This document shows, one piece after another, positions 32,315 to 43,981 of a stretch of DNA of 64,000 nucleotides. The translations under genes were made by a program, and so were the position numbers. Source of the stretch: Dentipellis sp. KUC8613. Its lineage: Eukaryota > Basidiomycota > Agaricomycetes > Russulales > Hericiaceae. The DNA lies in the NCBI GenBank assembly GCA_002286715.1, contig NSJX01000040.1, positions 53,194-117,193 on the forward strand, given 5' to 3'. The notes below the pieces were generated by a model that saw only the letters and a program-made list of their open reading frames with translations, ran no database searches and had not been told where the DNA came from. Within the stretch, counting starts at the first letter, position 1, and the number at the start of each line of letters is the position of its first letter.

Positions 32315-35121
32315 ATGGATAAAACTAAAACGAAGCTAGCAGCGTTCTTTGACCAAGACGACGAAGAGTCTTCGTTCCCAGTGCGACGGACACAACTTCT
32401 CCTGCCCATTAGTCCATGCTCACAGACCGTTCCCGTACACTAGCAAAAACAAGTCGACGACCACAAGCTCTCGCAGTACGCGCAGGGCACCGTCCGGAAG
32501 TCCCGGAGAGAGAAGGAGAAGGAGGCCGCGGAGGCGAAGAAGCGGGAGGAGGAGGAGCATGCGGCGAGGGCGTATGCCGAGTTCATCGACGCTTTTGAGG
32601 GCGAGGATGTTGGCAAGAAGAAGACGTCGGCGTTCGTCCGGGCTTCTACTGAGTCGGGAGAGGTGTATGCACCATCCCTAGCAGCGCAGGGAAAGGCTGC
32701 GGCGAGCTCGTCGCGACCCATGCGTGCGTTTGTGTCCAAGGTACGCTTGCACCTCATCGGCAGTATCGTAGATACGGAGACTCATTGCTCATGAAGTCCC
32801 CCTCGCCTCCGCCTGGCCCCAAGCCGAAAGGAAAGCGAGCCATGGATGCATTTCTCGAAGAGATAAAAAGGTAGCTGTGACCGATTCTAGGTAAGGCCAC
32901 CATTAACTGTTGTCTGTCAGGGATCAAGCAGACCGCGAGGCGCGTTTCTCGAGGAGCAGTAGGTCTTGCCATCGGGTTCGAGCTGCAGTGAATCTGACAG
33001 ACATGTAGATCATGCACGGTCTGCCACTGCTATGGCTGGTGAGTCCCCTGCATATAATGTTTCAACGCTCAGATTATAGACGTATATTCTCAGCGTATGA
33101 GGGCCAAAGTGGAAGCAAGGACCGGGGTGATCCCGAGGTGAGCTACCAGGGACTTATGATAGACCGCTTGTACTCACTTCTCTCGGGAGACCACCAACCT
33201 CTTCGTCGCCAATCTGCCTCCACATGTCACTGAGCAAAGTCTGGGCATGTTCTTCGCAAGATGTGGTCCAGTGGGGTCAGTAAGTGTTACCCCCCCTCAT
33301 CTCACAAAGACCGTCACTAATTGTGGTACAGGTCAAGGTCATGTGGCCTCGGAGCGATGCTACCCACGGCCCAGGTGCAGATATGACTGCTACTCGTCGC
33401 AATAAAAACGCAGGCCTGAGTGGTTTTGTCTCCTTTCTGAAACGAAAGGATGCGGAAGCAGCCCTGCGGGAATTCGACGGCTTCGACTGGGGAGGTTCCG
33501 TTTTGCGCGTAGGATGGAGCAAAGCAGTCCCTATCGCCGCGAAGCCGATGTATGGTCAGTACAATCTAAGGAAAGTCCCCGCTACCCTCGCTCACTTCTT
33601 ATAGTCTGGAACAAGTCGAGATCCCATTCGAGAGAGCGAGGCAGCCATAGCCCATCTCGCGATCGCCGACGTTCTTCCTCGCGCGACAGATATCCCCGGT
33701 CTTCCAGACGTTCACGAAGTCGGTCATACAGTCGCAGCAGGAGCCGTTCACGTTCTCCGGATTTTCGGGGCGCGCGGCGACCCTCCAGCCGTTCTCGCTA
33801 TGACCGACGCAGCAGGTCGCCTCGCGGCCATCGTTCGTCTTACGATGATGCGCGGGATGGAGAGGGCGACGATATCACTGACGACTTCATCCGCATGGTT
33901 GCTTCCGAAGTCAGAGGTCATGGCGATAAATACGAAAAGAGCCTGAAGGAGCGAGAGAAGAACAATCCGAAGTATGCATTCTTGACAAACGAGAGGGTAA
34001 GCTAGATTTATTGTTTCTGAGGGTGGCATTTTCTCATCGATCTTCAGCATCGGAGGTATAGGTATTATAGGTCGCTACTTGACGGCCGACAAGACCTTGA
34101 GCCTGAGTTCGATGACGAGGTCAGATCGTTTTCGCTCTTGCTGTCATGTCATCTCACATAAGTCTGCGTATAGGGTTACAACAGCATATACTCTACCGAT
34201 TCAGCAGAAGAGTCTGAGAGGGAACGAACGCGCAAAACGAAGCTTGGCAAGTACGCACGCAAGCGGTTTGAGTCTATGCTTCGTGGTCTCAGCGGAACTC
34301 GAGGGGAGCTTGCACGCTGCATGGCATTCAGTCTCGAGCATGCCGAGGCTGCGAATGAAGTGAGTTCTAAGATCTTTCCCGAGTCACACCTAATTCCAAC
34401 TGACCACGAATGCAAGGTCGCGGATATCATAGTTTCCTCTCTGCTCGTAGATGGCACCCCAGTCCCCCGCAAGATCTCACGACTGCACCTCATCTGCGAC
34501 ATCCTCCACAACTCAGCAGCTCCCTTACCTATGGCGTGGAAATTCCGGCAGGAGTTCCAGAGCCGCCTGGGGCTCGTCTTCGACCATTTCTCGACCATCT
34601 ACCACTCGTTCCCCGGACGCATCACAGCCGAGACGTTTAAGAAGCAGATCATGGCGGTGGTGGACATCTGGGAGGACTGGATCGTCTTCGCGCCTGAGTT
34701 CACGGCAGAGCTGAAGCAGCGCATTGAGGGACACACGCAGGAGCAGGCGCCTGTCGTGAAGACGCCGGAGGTTGTTGTGAAGGAAGCAGCTCCGGCTGCG
34801 CCGTCTCGCTTCAAGGCTAGTACGTTCAAGCCTGCGGAGGTTGTCGCGGAGGCGCCTGCGAAGCCGAAGGACGACCTGGATGGGGAGCCCATGGACGAGG
34901 GTAGTGATGTGGATGGAGTGCCTTTGGATGACATCGACGGCGTCCCGTTGGACGACGATGTGGATGGTGTCCCGTTGGTGGATGATGATGTAGATGGTGT
35001 TCCCATGGATGACATCGATGGCGTGCCTCTGGACGACATCGACGGAGTCCCCATGCAGGCGTCCGACATCGACGGAGAGCCTATGGACGACGATATCGAC
35101 GGAGTCCCCCTCGTGCTATAG
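32315..35121 (+). CDS. U2 snRNP-associated SR140/U2SURP homologue
   Basis: Nuclear splicing factor combining RRM, SURP and CID domains, associated with the U2 snRNP. First exon 32315-32380 (KLAAFFDQDDEE). A charged helix region (SRREKEKEAAEAKKREEEEH) and a PPPGPKPKGKRAMDAFLEEIKR segment precede the RRM: TTNLFVANLPPHV (RNP2) and GLSGFVSF (RNP1), ending GSVLRVGWSKA. An SR-rich tract follows (33620-33850), then the SURP module (FIRMVASEVRGHG, NPKYAFLTNER, RYYRSLLDG) and the CID (LARCMAFSLEHAEAANEV, ISRLHLICDILHNS). The C-terminus holds nine copies of D-x-D-G-V/E-P-L/M, also seen in shorter form in animal U2SURP. A 57-nt in-frame intron (34360-34416, GTGAGT...AAG) interrupts the CID; removing it restores EVADIIVSSL. 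Ends at 35121, 214 bp from the convergent vigilin stop. Confidence 0.9.
34879..35118 (+). repeat. DxDGVP heptad-like repeat tail of the SR140 homologue
   Basis: Nine coding repeats of the form D-[ILV]-D-G-[VE]-P-[LM], spaced 7-13 residues apart, at the extreme C-terminus. Codons differ between copies, so the repeat is maintained at protein level rather than being a recent DNA duplication. Confidence 0.8.
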
Positions 35122-35335
35122 TCGTGCTTTATCTAGGGTTTTATATGTACGTACCTGTATTTGTATCATTCACCGAGACTTTGCTGCGTATATCGTGCAC
35201 ACAGTCAAGTTAATGGGCGTGTCAATGAGGTGTGAGATGTTTCGTGGATTTCTGACATTATGCTGCGAAAGCGGCTAGATAACATTGCGATCTCTCCATG
35301 ACCCTCCATCCGTAGATAAATTGTTCCATATCCCC

Positions 35336-38300
35336 CTAATCGTGACGACGACGGCCGCTGGGGGCAGAAGCCGTCGCTAGAATGGCGTCCTTGGCCGCTT
35401 CGATGGCAGAGGCCGAGCCTGCAGTAGCGCCGAGCATGAGAAACACTACGACGACGTGGAAATTTAAAAAGCATACCCATAAGGACGATTGTGCTGTTTT
35501 CGCGGCTGACGGTGATGTCCGCGCCCGTCTCGTTGTGCAGACGGGCAATGTTGGTGCCCTTGCTGCCGACGATCCGCGGGAAGCTGCTGCGGTCGGGCAG
35601 CGTGAGGAAGCCGACCTGGGTCATGCCTTCCGCGCGGGCGATGGCGTCCTGGACGATTTTCTTTGCCCGGTCGAGACCAGCCTGGTCGCGGGCCTTGAGT
35701 GTCCATTCCGACGCGCCCTCCTCCGCGTCCTGGTAGTTCGGCACCACCTGCCACTGCACCTCAGCGCCGCCGAGGGTGTCCTCGGTGTCGTCGATGCGTG
35801 CGGAGGCCGCTGCTGCAGAAGATTGTGCGGGAGGGCGGACGGGGCTGGTGGACTTTTGGGGTTCGCCGGATTGCTCCACCGACACGTTGTGCGAGCGCAG
35901 AGAGCGGAAGATGTTGCCCTGGTGCGTGACGGTGCCGTAGTATTTGTAGGGCACGGAGATCTTCTCAGAAACACCCTCGGGCACAGGCGCTTTGATCTGG
36001 CTCTGCATGAATGCGACAGAGTCAGATATATACACGGCTCTACAACAAGGAAACGAACCTTAAGGTCCTCAATAGCCTTCTCGACGGCAGCCTTCGCACC
36101 GGCAACCTTCACCAGGTTCTCGGGCGCAACATCAGCAAGCTCTTCCAAGTTCGCGGGCTTGCCGGCCTGGTTGTACGAGTGCGAGCCAGGGTACTGCACC
36201 TGCACGCCGTGCTTCGTCTGGAACTCGGCCAAGTTGCGTCCACCACGGCCGATGAGCGCGCGGTGCTGGGGCGCGGGGATCTCTACCGCGAGCACCACAC
36301 GGTCGCGGAGCTCGCCGACGACCTTCTCGAGCTCGGCCTTGAGCTTGTTGACGACCTTTGGCTCGCCACGCAGACGGACCTCGTCGTTGGGCTCCTCACC
36401 CTGCCTCGGGCTGTTGCCTCGTGAGAATAGGTTTCCAATGGAATTGCACACCGCACTCACAAACGAACAAGGCCCGCCTGAGACCTGGAGTCGGCGGGGC
36501 CGCCGCAACGAGCGATCAAGTCCTTCAAGCCCTGACCACCGGCACCAATCAAGGTCCTGTGGAACTTGCTCTCGATCTTCAGCACGACGATGGTCTCTTC
36601 GCCGACCTGGTCAGCGATGGCCTGGATAGCAGCCTTGGCGGCGTTGATAGCCTTCTTGGTGCCACGGCAGGTGATCTGGGCGCTGCCGCTGTCCTCCGTG
36701 CTCTTGTCGAGGTCGATCTGCGCACCCGTCTCGTCCTTGATCTCGTTGATCGTCGCACCGCCTTTGCCGAGGATGCGCGGGATGGCCGGCGTGGGGACGG
36801 TGAACTTGATCATGTTGTTGGACTCCTTCTCGAACTCGACGGCCTGGCAGACTCGTCAGACCGGTAGCCGTATGGACAAGTGCAATGATAACATACGTCG
36901 AGGATCTCGGCCTTGGCATGTGCGACGCCCTTACGACCGCCCTTCACGAGAACCTCGTCGGACTTGAGATGCTCGCGGGTCTTGCCCTCGCCGCTGTCGG
37001 CAGTCTCGCGAGGGAAGGTAATTTTGACGGCGTATTTCTCTTCGAGACGAATGACGTATTTGCCGTTCTGCCCGATGAGACCAGAATGGTACTGGTTCGG
37101 GATCTTGAGGACCTCCGAGGTCTCGTCGGCCTAAATGAGGGCATATGAGTGGCCGGGGAATGGATTCACGAGTTGACACGTACGAGTCGCTCAACGTGCG
37201 CGAGGATTCGCTTCTTAGCCTCTTCAACGTTCTCCTTGCGGCCGACGATCTAAACAACTAGTGAGTTGTCCGACTATAATTACTGCCTACGGCCATTCTT
37301 ACCTGAACCTTAGACTTTTGGTGAGTCTTCTTCTTCTTGAAGCCGTCCTTGGCGCTCTCGTCGCCCTCGTCCGAGAAGTCGATCTTGACACCGAGGGTAT
37401 CGCGAAGCTTGTTGACGCCCGCACCTTGGGCACCAACAATACGGCCGACATACTCACGGTCGATCTCGAACTCGACGGACTAGACCGCAGATAAGGTCAG
37501 TCATCTAATAGAGAATATATTATGATAGAGGGGACATACGTAGCCGCTGAGGATCTGGTCGTTCTTCGCGTCCTCGACGATACCCTGAATCTCCTTGATG
37601 GCGCGGTCAACCTCGGAGCTGGCGCCGCGGACGAGAATGACGTCCTCAGTAGTGGCGTCGCCGACGTCCTTTCCGACCTTGATGGAAAGGGTCTTCTCTT
37701 CGCCGATAATTCTGCAGCCGCATATATTAGTATTGTGAACATTGAGATGATGGGCTGTCACTCACGCGTTGAGAGTCGTACCGTTCTTGCCGACGACAGC
37801 ATCGTGCCACTTCTTCTCGACAGTGATGGTCTGACTCTTGACATCAGCCGCATCCTTCGCGAATTTCAAGACCTCCTTCTCGACGTCCTCAAGGTGCTTT
37901 GCCTTCTCCACGGGGGATGGAGAAGCTGAGGGCGAGGTAGGGTCGTACACCAGGAGGATGGAAGACTGCTCATCTGCTTCAGGCGGGAAGAACAGGATGA
38001 CGTTGTGGTTCTCTTGGAACTGCTTGATCCTGTCAGACGATTAGATTTTTGTTGTTCGGGAAAGGGAGGGACGACGTACTTCTTCGCGTTCTTAGACTGG
38101 ATGATCTTGTGCACAAGCCAGTCGACGTTGACCTCCTTCGTGGCACTGATGAGCTTGCCCATCAACTCCGAAACGTGGCGGACAGCAGCATCCACGGCAG
38201 GCTTCTCGCCGACAAGGTCGATGTTAAGCGCAACAGCATTGTCCTTGACGACGTTGGGCACGAAGACAGAGACACCGGGGTTAGCCGCCGAGAGCGTCTT

Positions 38301-39746
38301 GGGGTAACCAGTACGGATGATGTAGGTCAAGAGCTGCTTAGACAAGGCAATGGGACCAGGGAGAGGGAACTCGTGAATGTACTGCGAGTTCGCCTTGGTC
38401 ATGACAGCCGTGACACCGTTACCGAGATCCTCAGGCTTGCCCCAGATCGTGACCTCTTCGTTCGAGTCCTCGGGAAGCGGCACGACGACCGAGCACTTGC
38501 TGCTGGACATGATCTCGTCGACGGACTTGCCGACGAGAAGACGGTGCTGGCGCTTGGGAAGCGTGATCTTGAGCGGGGTGAGCAGAGATTTGAAGGCCTC
38601 GACGGTTCCCTTGACAGCCTCGATGACACGGACGACGCCCTCGCGGTCGCCAGAGACGGTGACCTCGCGGTTGGCGCTGCTGAGAGCCAGCTGGACATCG
38701 GCACCCTGAGCAGCCTGCGCGAAGACCGAGTGACGCGCCTTGACGAACGGCACGACGTGGGCAGGGATGTCGCGCACGCGCTGGGTCGTCTTGGAGGTCT
38801 TGGACGCGATGATCTGGCCGATGAGTATCTGCGCCTCCTCTGCGAGAGGCTGCGGTCCGGTGACGGTGATCGGGATGGTGGGCTCCTCCTCCTCGTCATC
38901 GGGCACGGGAGTGGTAGCACCAGAGGCCGAGTGAGAAGCACCATTGGCAGAGCCGTTGCCGTTGGGAGCCAGAGAATCGCGGCGCGGGATATCGATCTTG
39001 ACATTGGTCTGGTCGCGGATCTGCTTGAGAGTAGCACCTGGACACCGACGTGAGTACACAACGTGTTGGGTTCATTTGAATAACCGCTACCTTTCGGACC
39101 GATAATCGTCGCGATAGTCGAAGCAGGAGCGTTGATCACCAGGCTGACCTGGAAATACTTACGTTAATCGCAGGAGTGGTGCGACGCGTGTAAGGGACTC
39201 ACGATGGGGCTGAGCAGGGCCAGCAAACTCCGCCTGCCTTTCTCCAGCTCCTTCTTGCTGTCGGCCTTGACGTGGAACGTGGTCTGGCGCGTCTTCTGGT
39301 TGGTAGATGCCTCGATCTTGACCTTGAACTTGGTCATGACCTGCTTCATGATTTCACCGAGAGTAGCAGGCTTGCCATCCTTGCCAGCAGTCGAGAGATC
39401 AATAGCCGAGAGCGTGAACGACTCCGTGGCCTGGTTCTGGTGGACAGCAGCGGGCTTCAGACGAGGACCGGCAGCTGCACCCCATGCAGAAGCAGCCGGC
39501 TTGCCGTTAGTAGCAGAAGACGGGGCCAGCGAAGGAAACGCCTCGTGGTCGTCCACTACCGGCTGCTTCGTCGCGACAGGCCTAGTTGCAACCGGATCGC
39601 TGAGGGACGGGAAAGGGTCCGGAGCACCCTCGAGAGCGTGTTTCTTCTGCAGCCGTTGAATTGTACGATGTCAGACCATCCGCCGAATAAATAAAAAGAC
39701 ACGAGATGACCTGAAGTTCCGCTGCATTTAAGGCTGGTGTTTCCAT
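35336..39746 (-). CDS. SCP160: Vigilin/Scp160 multi-KH RNA-binding protein
   Basis: Large cytosolic RNA-binding protein (about 1,280 residues) associated with polysomes and the ER in yeast. Starts METPALNAAELQ at 39746; a Pro/Ala-rich leader with DPFPSL and EAFPSLAP precedes a chain of KH domains, recognised by GxxG-type loops: IIGPKGATLKQIRDQT, LLVGKSVDEIM, AVVGKNGTTLNA, RIVGAQGAGVNKLRD, GLIGQNGKYVIRLEE, RILGKGGATINEIKDETG, TLIGAGGQGLKDLI, ALIGRGGRNLAEFQ and RIVGSKGTNIARLHNETG, plus degenerate copies. An acidic insert (PDDEEEEPTI) sits in one early KH. The C-terminus SGRRRHD ends at 35336. At least 12 introns, mostly short, some inside KH domains. Lies convergent with the SR140 homologue, so their 3' ends may overlap. 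Confidence 0.9.
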
Positions 39747-41291
39747 GTTGACGGGTGTCCGTAGAATGCGTATCCTTAGACGGTAAAGACCTGAGACTGG
39801 AGCTGGTGGAAAGCCCAGTCACTGAGAAATAAAAGGGAGGTATGGAACGAACGAAGGGGTATGAATGGGAACGAGCTTCAGCTGCAGACGTGGGCCTTCC
39901 GTACCGCGTCACGACCCGTGGGAATCGTATCCTTCCCCGGTGGCGACAGCAGATCACACGCCGTCCGTACTCTCCCAGCAACCCACTTGTACGAGCATTG
40001 CCTGGCGTTGAAAGCTATCGAAATTTCTTGTTCAGATGTGTCGGTTCCATGAATGAGGTGCGCCTGCTGAACCCCAAGCGCGACTGATTATCACTTGCAC
40101 AGATGTCTTCGTTCCGTGGAGAATGTTGTCGCTTCTCGTGCGCTTGGGATTGAGGGTCTTCACAGGATGTCGGTGCATCATAACCGTTTTCGAATACAGT
40201 GCAAGGCGGCATCGTGATGCCTAGCGTCCTCCAGACCCGATTCTTCGCAGAACTTTGCGTGCTCGATAAAGCTTGCGCTAGATGTCGCGTCTTTCTCGAG
40301 GCTCTCAATCTCCACTCGTATCTGGTTTGTGGTGCTCATCAGGTCGTCTTACCCCCTAGATCGTTCGTCGTACCGCCACATCTACAGACGACCGTCACGG
40401 TCTGCTCAATTGGACCAGAAGTACCTGAGGTGGGGGTTGCCTTGACCGTTGCGAGTTTATCGCCTCTCGTAGAATATCATCTTGTTAATAACTGATCCTC
40501 GGTGTGGCGTTGAGTTTGATACTCCAACAGTGACTCCGTTGCATCTAATCAAGCTACCGAAGTATTTTTGCTTCCTTCCATGACAAGCTCCTATCAGCAT
40601 ATTTGTGCACGTATGCACTGTAAAGAGGAAAGGAATCTCAGGTATCAGTGAAGTGCGTCAAACTCATCACCCCATCTGCACCTAGATGATCACCCGGCGA
40701 AGTTATATGCACCACGTAATATAGCTGGTTCCGTCTTGAGGAAGCCTCGCTCCACCTTTTCCACATCTTCGCGGTGTGTGTCCTGGACCGCCTGATCTGC
40801 AATATCTAGGTTCAGAAATCATTATCAGATCTACTCCGTCGACTGGCGCTATTCGACAGGCATACTCTGTTTAGGTATGTCGTTCGTCGTTTTGAAAAGC
40901 CTGTTATCATACTGCAGGCAATGAAGGAAACTGCACTTCTCGTTCTCGTCAGACGCCCTCGAAACGTCGCACAGCTACAACCCATACTTCGAAGCCAAGC
41001 TCCGATCGAGCCTGCATCCTTCTGACGCGATGTCAGCATTGACAGTTCGGACGAGCTGACAGACGCCGTCGCCACGATGATGCTGCATTCATAAAGGGCA
41101 GTGTCTATTCGTCGAGATGCAGCGTACCCGTTTCCTCGACATGTGCGGAGAAAAGTACTTCACTGTACGCCGTGCCAACACTTCCAACCCTAACATGCCA
41201 GCTGACTCGTTCACAGGTCCAAATTTCAGATCTATGGGTACGTGGTCGTGTTGAGCAGCTCACATTCGCCTACTGACACTCGACGAAATAG
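39747..41291. other. 1.5 kb intergenic, no supported gene
   Basis: Upstream of the vigilin gene and of the membrane-protein gene. Short frames only. Plus-strand 41118-41260 contains several ATGs and GT-AG-like pairs that may include the missing first exon of the next gene, but phases could not be reconciled. Confidence 0.35.
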
Positions 41292-42867
41292 GTCGTATCC
41301 GTCCTCTATGGCGAGTACCAGCTCAGGATCCTCGGCAATGTAAGAAGTGACGATATGCTCAATAGGCCTATACGTCGCTCTATTCTGTGGCTCGATTTAC
41401 GTGCTGCTTTACAAGCGACGAAATACCTTCCACCTGGTCGCCTCCATCGTCTTGTTCTTACTTACCACTACATTCATGGGAGTTCTATTAGCCCAAACTC
41501 TCGGCAAACCAATCACAATTTCAAGCAGTCAAATTGTTAACGGAAACACAGCTGTACCATGCACGTCAGGTACACCAGAAAGGCTGCACGAGATTTTAGA
41601 ATTCTACCCTGTGAAAATAGCAATGATCATCATTACCACGTGTATGAAGTTCGTACATTCGCCCAATCGCCTCCGCTTTGTACTGATGACATGTCTCGCA
41701 GTTTGGTCGCTGACGGTGTGTTGGTGAGTTCGAGCACTGCGGGCATGTTACGTAGTTATTCATCGACTTATCACATTTTAGATATATCGATGCGTGATGC
41801 TATGGCCGCGTCAGCACGGGCGATGGATTGGCCTTACGCTAGGAACATTCTTGTTGGCGGTGGCTGGTGCGTTATATCGAGGCATTTGCAACAGTTCGAC
41901 ATGCTCTCGTACTTAGCTTCCCATCTGCAGCAACGGGAGCTGTTCAAGCGTATCTCATGGCCGAAACCTACCACCTGGAGCAGCAACAGGACGTGTCGCA
42001 CGAAGGGGTATTGCAACAAAAATGGATCGATATCTCAAAATCCGAGTCTCAATTTGACATAGCTAATAATTTTTTGACGTTGGCTACCAATGTATCGGCA
42101 ACATTTCTTATAGGTAATCCCGCCGCAGCATGAAGCCGAGCCAGATCCGTCAGAGAATTAATATATATCTTGTTACACAGCCTTCCGTATCTGGCTCATG
42201 ACCCGCCACCTTGAAAACACCTTGGAAAGGAAATCAGGAGTTTGGTATCGCGCTGCGATGTCCATGATGTAGGTTTTCCTTTACCTGGGGAATTAGATAT
42301 TGACACCCTTTGACGCCAGCATCGAATCTGGCCTCCTCATAACCACGTCGCAGCTAGTTGTGGCATGCACCTTTCTCGTCAACGGCATCGTTTTATACAG
42401 CGTGAGCATTCGTCATTCGTGTGCTACCCTAATGCTCACGTCACCACGCTATCTTAGACCATAATTTCTGACATCACCACAATGTTGATGGTGAGCTTCT
42501 TCTCCTTCACCCCTTCATGATATTTTCGTCTGACATGCCTCTTTTGCAGGTTATTGCGCCAACACTGATAATTGTGCGAGTCGGAATGGGACAAGGCTTC
42601 GACAGCGTAGTCGACACGGCGCACCAGCACCACGCATCTCAAGGCGTCCGCGAGACGCAAGTCAGATCTATCCGTTTCGCAGAGCATCGCACAACTACCA
42701 CCACCGTCTCTCAAGTCGCTTCCTTTGGAACAGTCGCTCCGGGCCCACAGCTGGGGTCTGACAGAAACGCATGCAGTAGAGACGATGATAGTGAGCATTC
42801 GAGTTCCTTGAGAGAAGTGGAGGGTGTGAAGGCGGAGAAGGTGGAATTCAGCTTGAGTGTTGCTTGA
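41292..42867 (+). pseudogene. Multi-pass membrane protein of an expanded fungal family, frame disrupted
   Basis: Resembles the uncharacterised seven-helix proteins that are numerous in agaricomycetes. Visible helices: VVSVLYG-LYVALFCGSIYVLLYKRR (joined across a GC-AG intron, 41311-41365), HLVASIVLFLLTTTFMGVLL, SLVADGVL-IYRCVMLWPR, WIGLTLGTFLLAVAG, FDIANNFLTLATNVSATFLIAFRIW, GLLITTSQLVVACTFLVNGIVLYS and MLMVIAPTLIIVRVGMGQG, then a hydrophilic tail ending at 42867. After LLAVAGALY (about 41875) the frame must shift to reach HALVLSFPSAATGAVQAYLM. Either two bases of a TA run were lost, or a 28-nt intron (GTGCGT...ACAG, 41867-41894) exists, shorter than known fungal introns. The start codon could not be placed; the frame is open only to 41292. 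Labelled pseudogene for the frameshift, though an assembly error would make it a gene. Confidence 0.6.
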
Positions 42868-43981
42868 TTTTGCTCCCTACAGAATGGTTTTTGGACAGAC
42901 CAGCTTGGGCGTTTTCTACGTGATTCGATTCCACAAAAAATACCCATTTTTGGACGATATTCAGTACTGTATACCATTCAGGATGAATTCGTCAACTTCG
43001 TTTTTTTTTTGGAATGCCATATAGCTTTCGTTGCAAGCTATGAGATCCGCATCATCCAAGACGTGGGTGTGAATGGTAAGTAAACAAAGCGGACCGTGGG
43101 CCGCACCGTAGATCTCAATTTGACAGGCTTCCTAGTGCACCGCGCGATCTGATGTCGTCGGTTTACCGAAAGAATGCTGTGTGCGTCTGGCCACAGCAGG
43201 GCCCGGGGCCTTGCGCAGTCGACTTGCCCCCGAGCATCGAACACTCACAGCTACCAGGTTTTTGAAAGATAGCATGACGGGTAGGACGAGACTGGAAAAC
43301 AAAACTCACCACAGCGAGACGCACCGTGCACCGCGATCCGAGCGTACATCTTGGTGAGGCCCAAAAATGCGGACAAAGACAAGAGGACAGAGAAGCGCTA
43401 AGAGAAAAAAACAAGCAGAAGTGCCAGGACCTTGCTCACATTTATGCCACATCCACGAGCATACGTGTCCTTCAAGCGATGGGGCACGCGCGAGAACGTA
43501 CCAAAAACTGCCCGAGGCCGGTCAACAAAGCTTTCAAAGCACACGATCCTTATAAACAACCCAAGTGCATGACAAATGCTGGCGGTTCCATGGCCAAACC
43601 TCGGTGAGCGGCTAAGAACTCTTTGAGCTGGCAGCGAAAGAGTCCAGAAGATACGTACGAGCACAATAGAAATGCCATGGCAATGCAGACGACTCGAGGC
43701 TTAAAGAAAAGAGGTCTGGCCGGCGTGAGCCTCGAGCTGGAGGCCGTCGAGAAAGAACGCGAACGGCGGAGACGACACAGCCTGCGCCGGGCGATTGGCG
43801 CGGCGGCGATGAGTCGTGGCACGTGAGTCAGCGCCTGGAATTTCAGACAGAGTCGGCGACGTGGAGGCTCACACTCGTCTTTCTTTCCAGCTTATATCTC
43901 TCCCGTCCCCTTCCCACTGCACCCACGCTCCCTAACACCAGTGCCACGTAGTGCACCCATTCTATATTCCTTTCCCCCATC
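42868..43981. other. 1.1 kb intergenic, no supported gene
   Basis: Contains a T10 run near 43001-43012, and CT-rich leader sequence at 43870-43975 before the ERO1 start. Frames on both strands are short and without domains. Confidence 0.4.

Noticed and set aside
35382..36629. 415-codon plus-strand frame
   Set aside because: Antisense to the vigilin gene, whose KH domains are clear on the minus strand; the plus frame has no domain.
38049..39053. 334-codon plus-strand frame
   Set aside because: Also antisense to vigilin KH domains; its Asp/Arg-rich composition is typical of a shadow of G/C-third-base codons.
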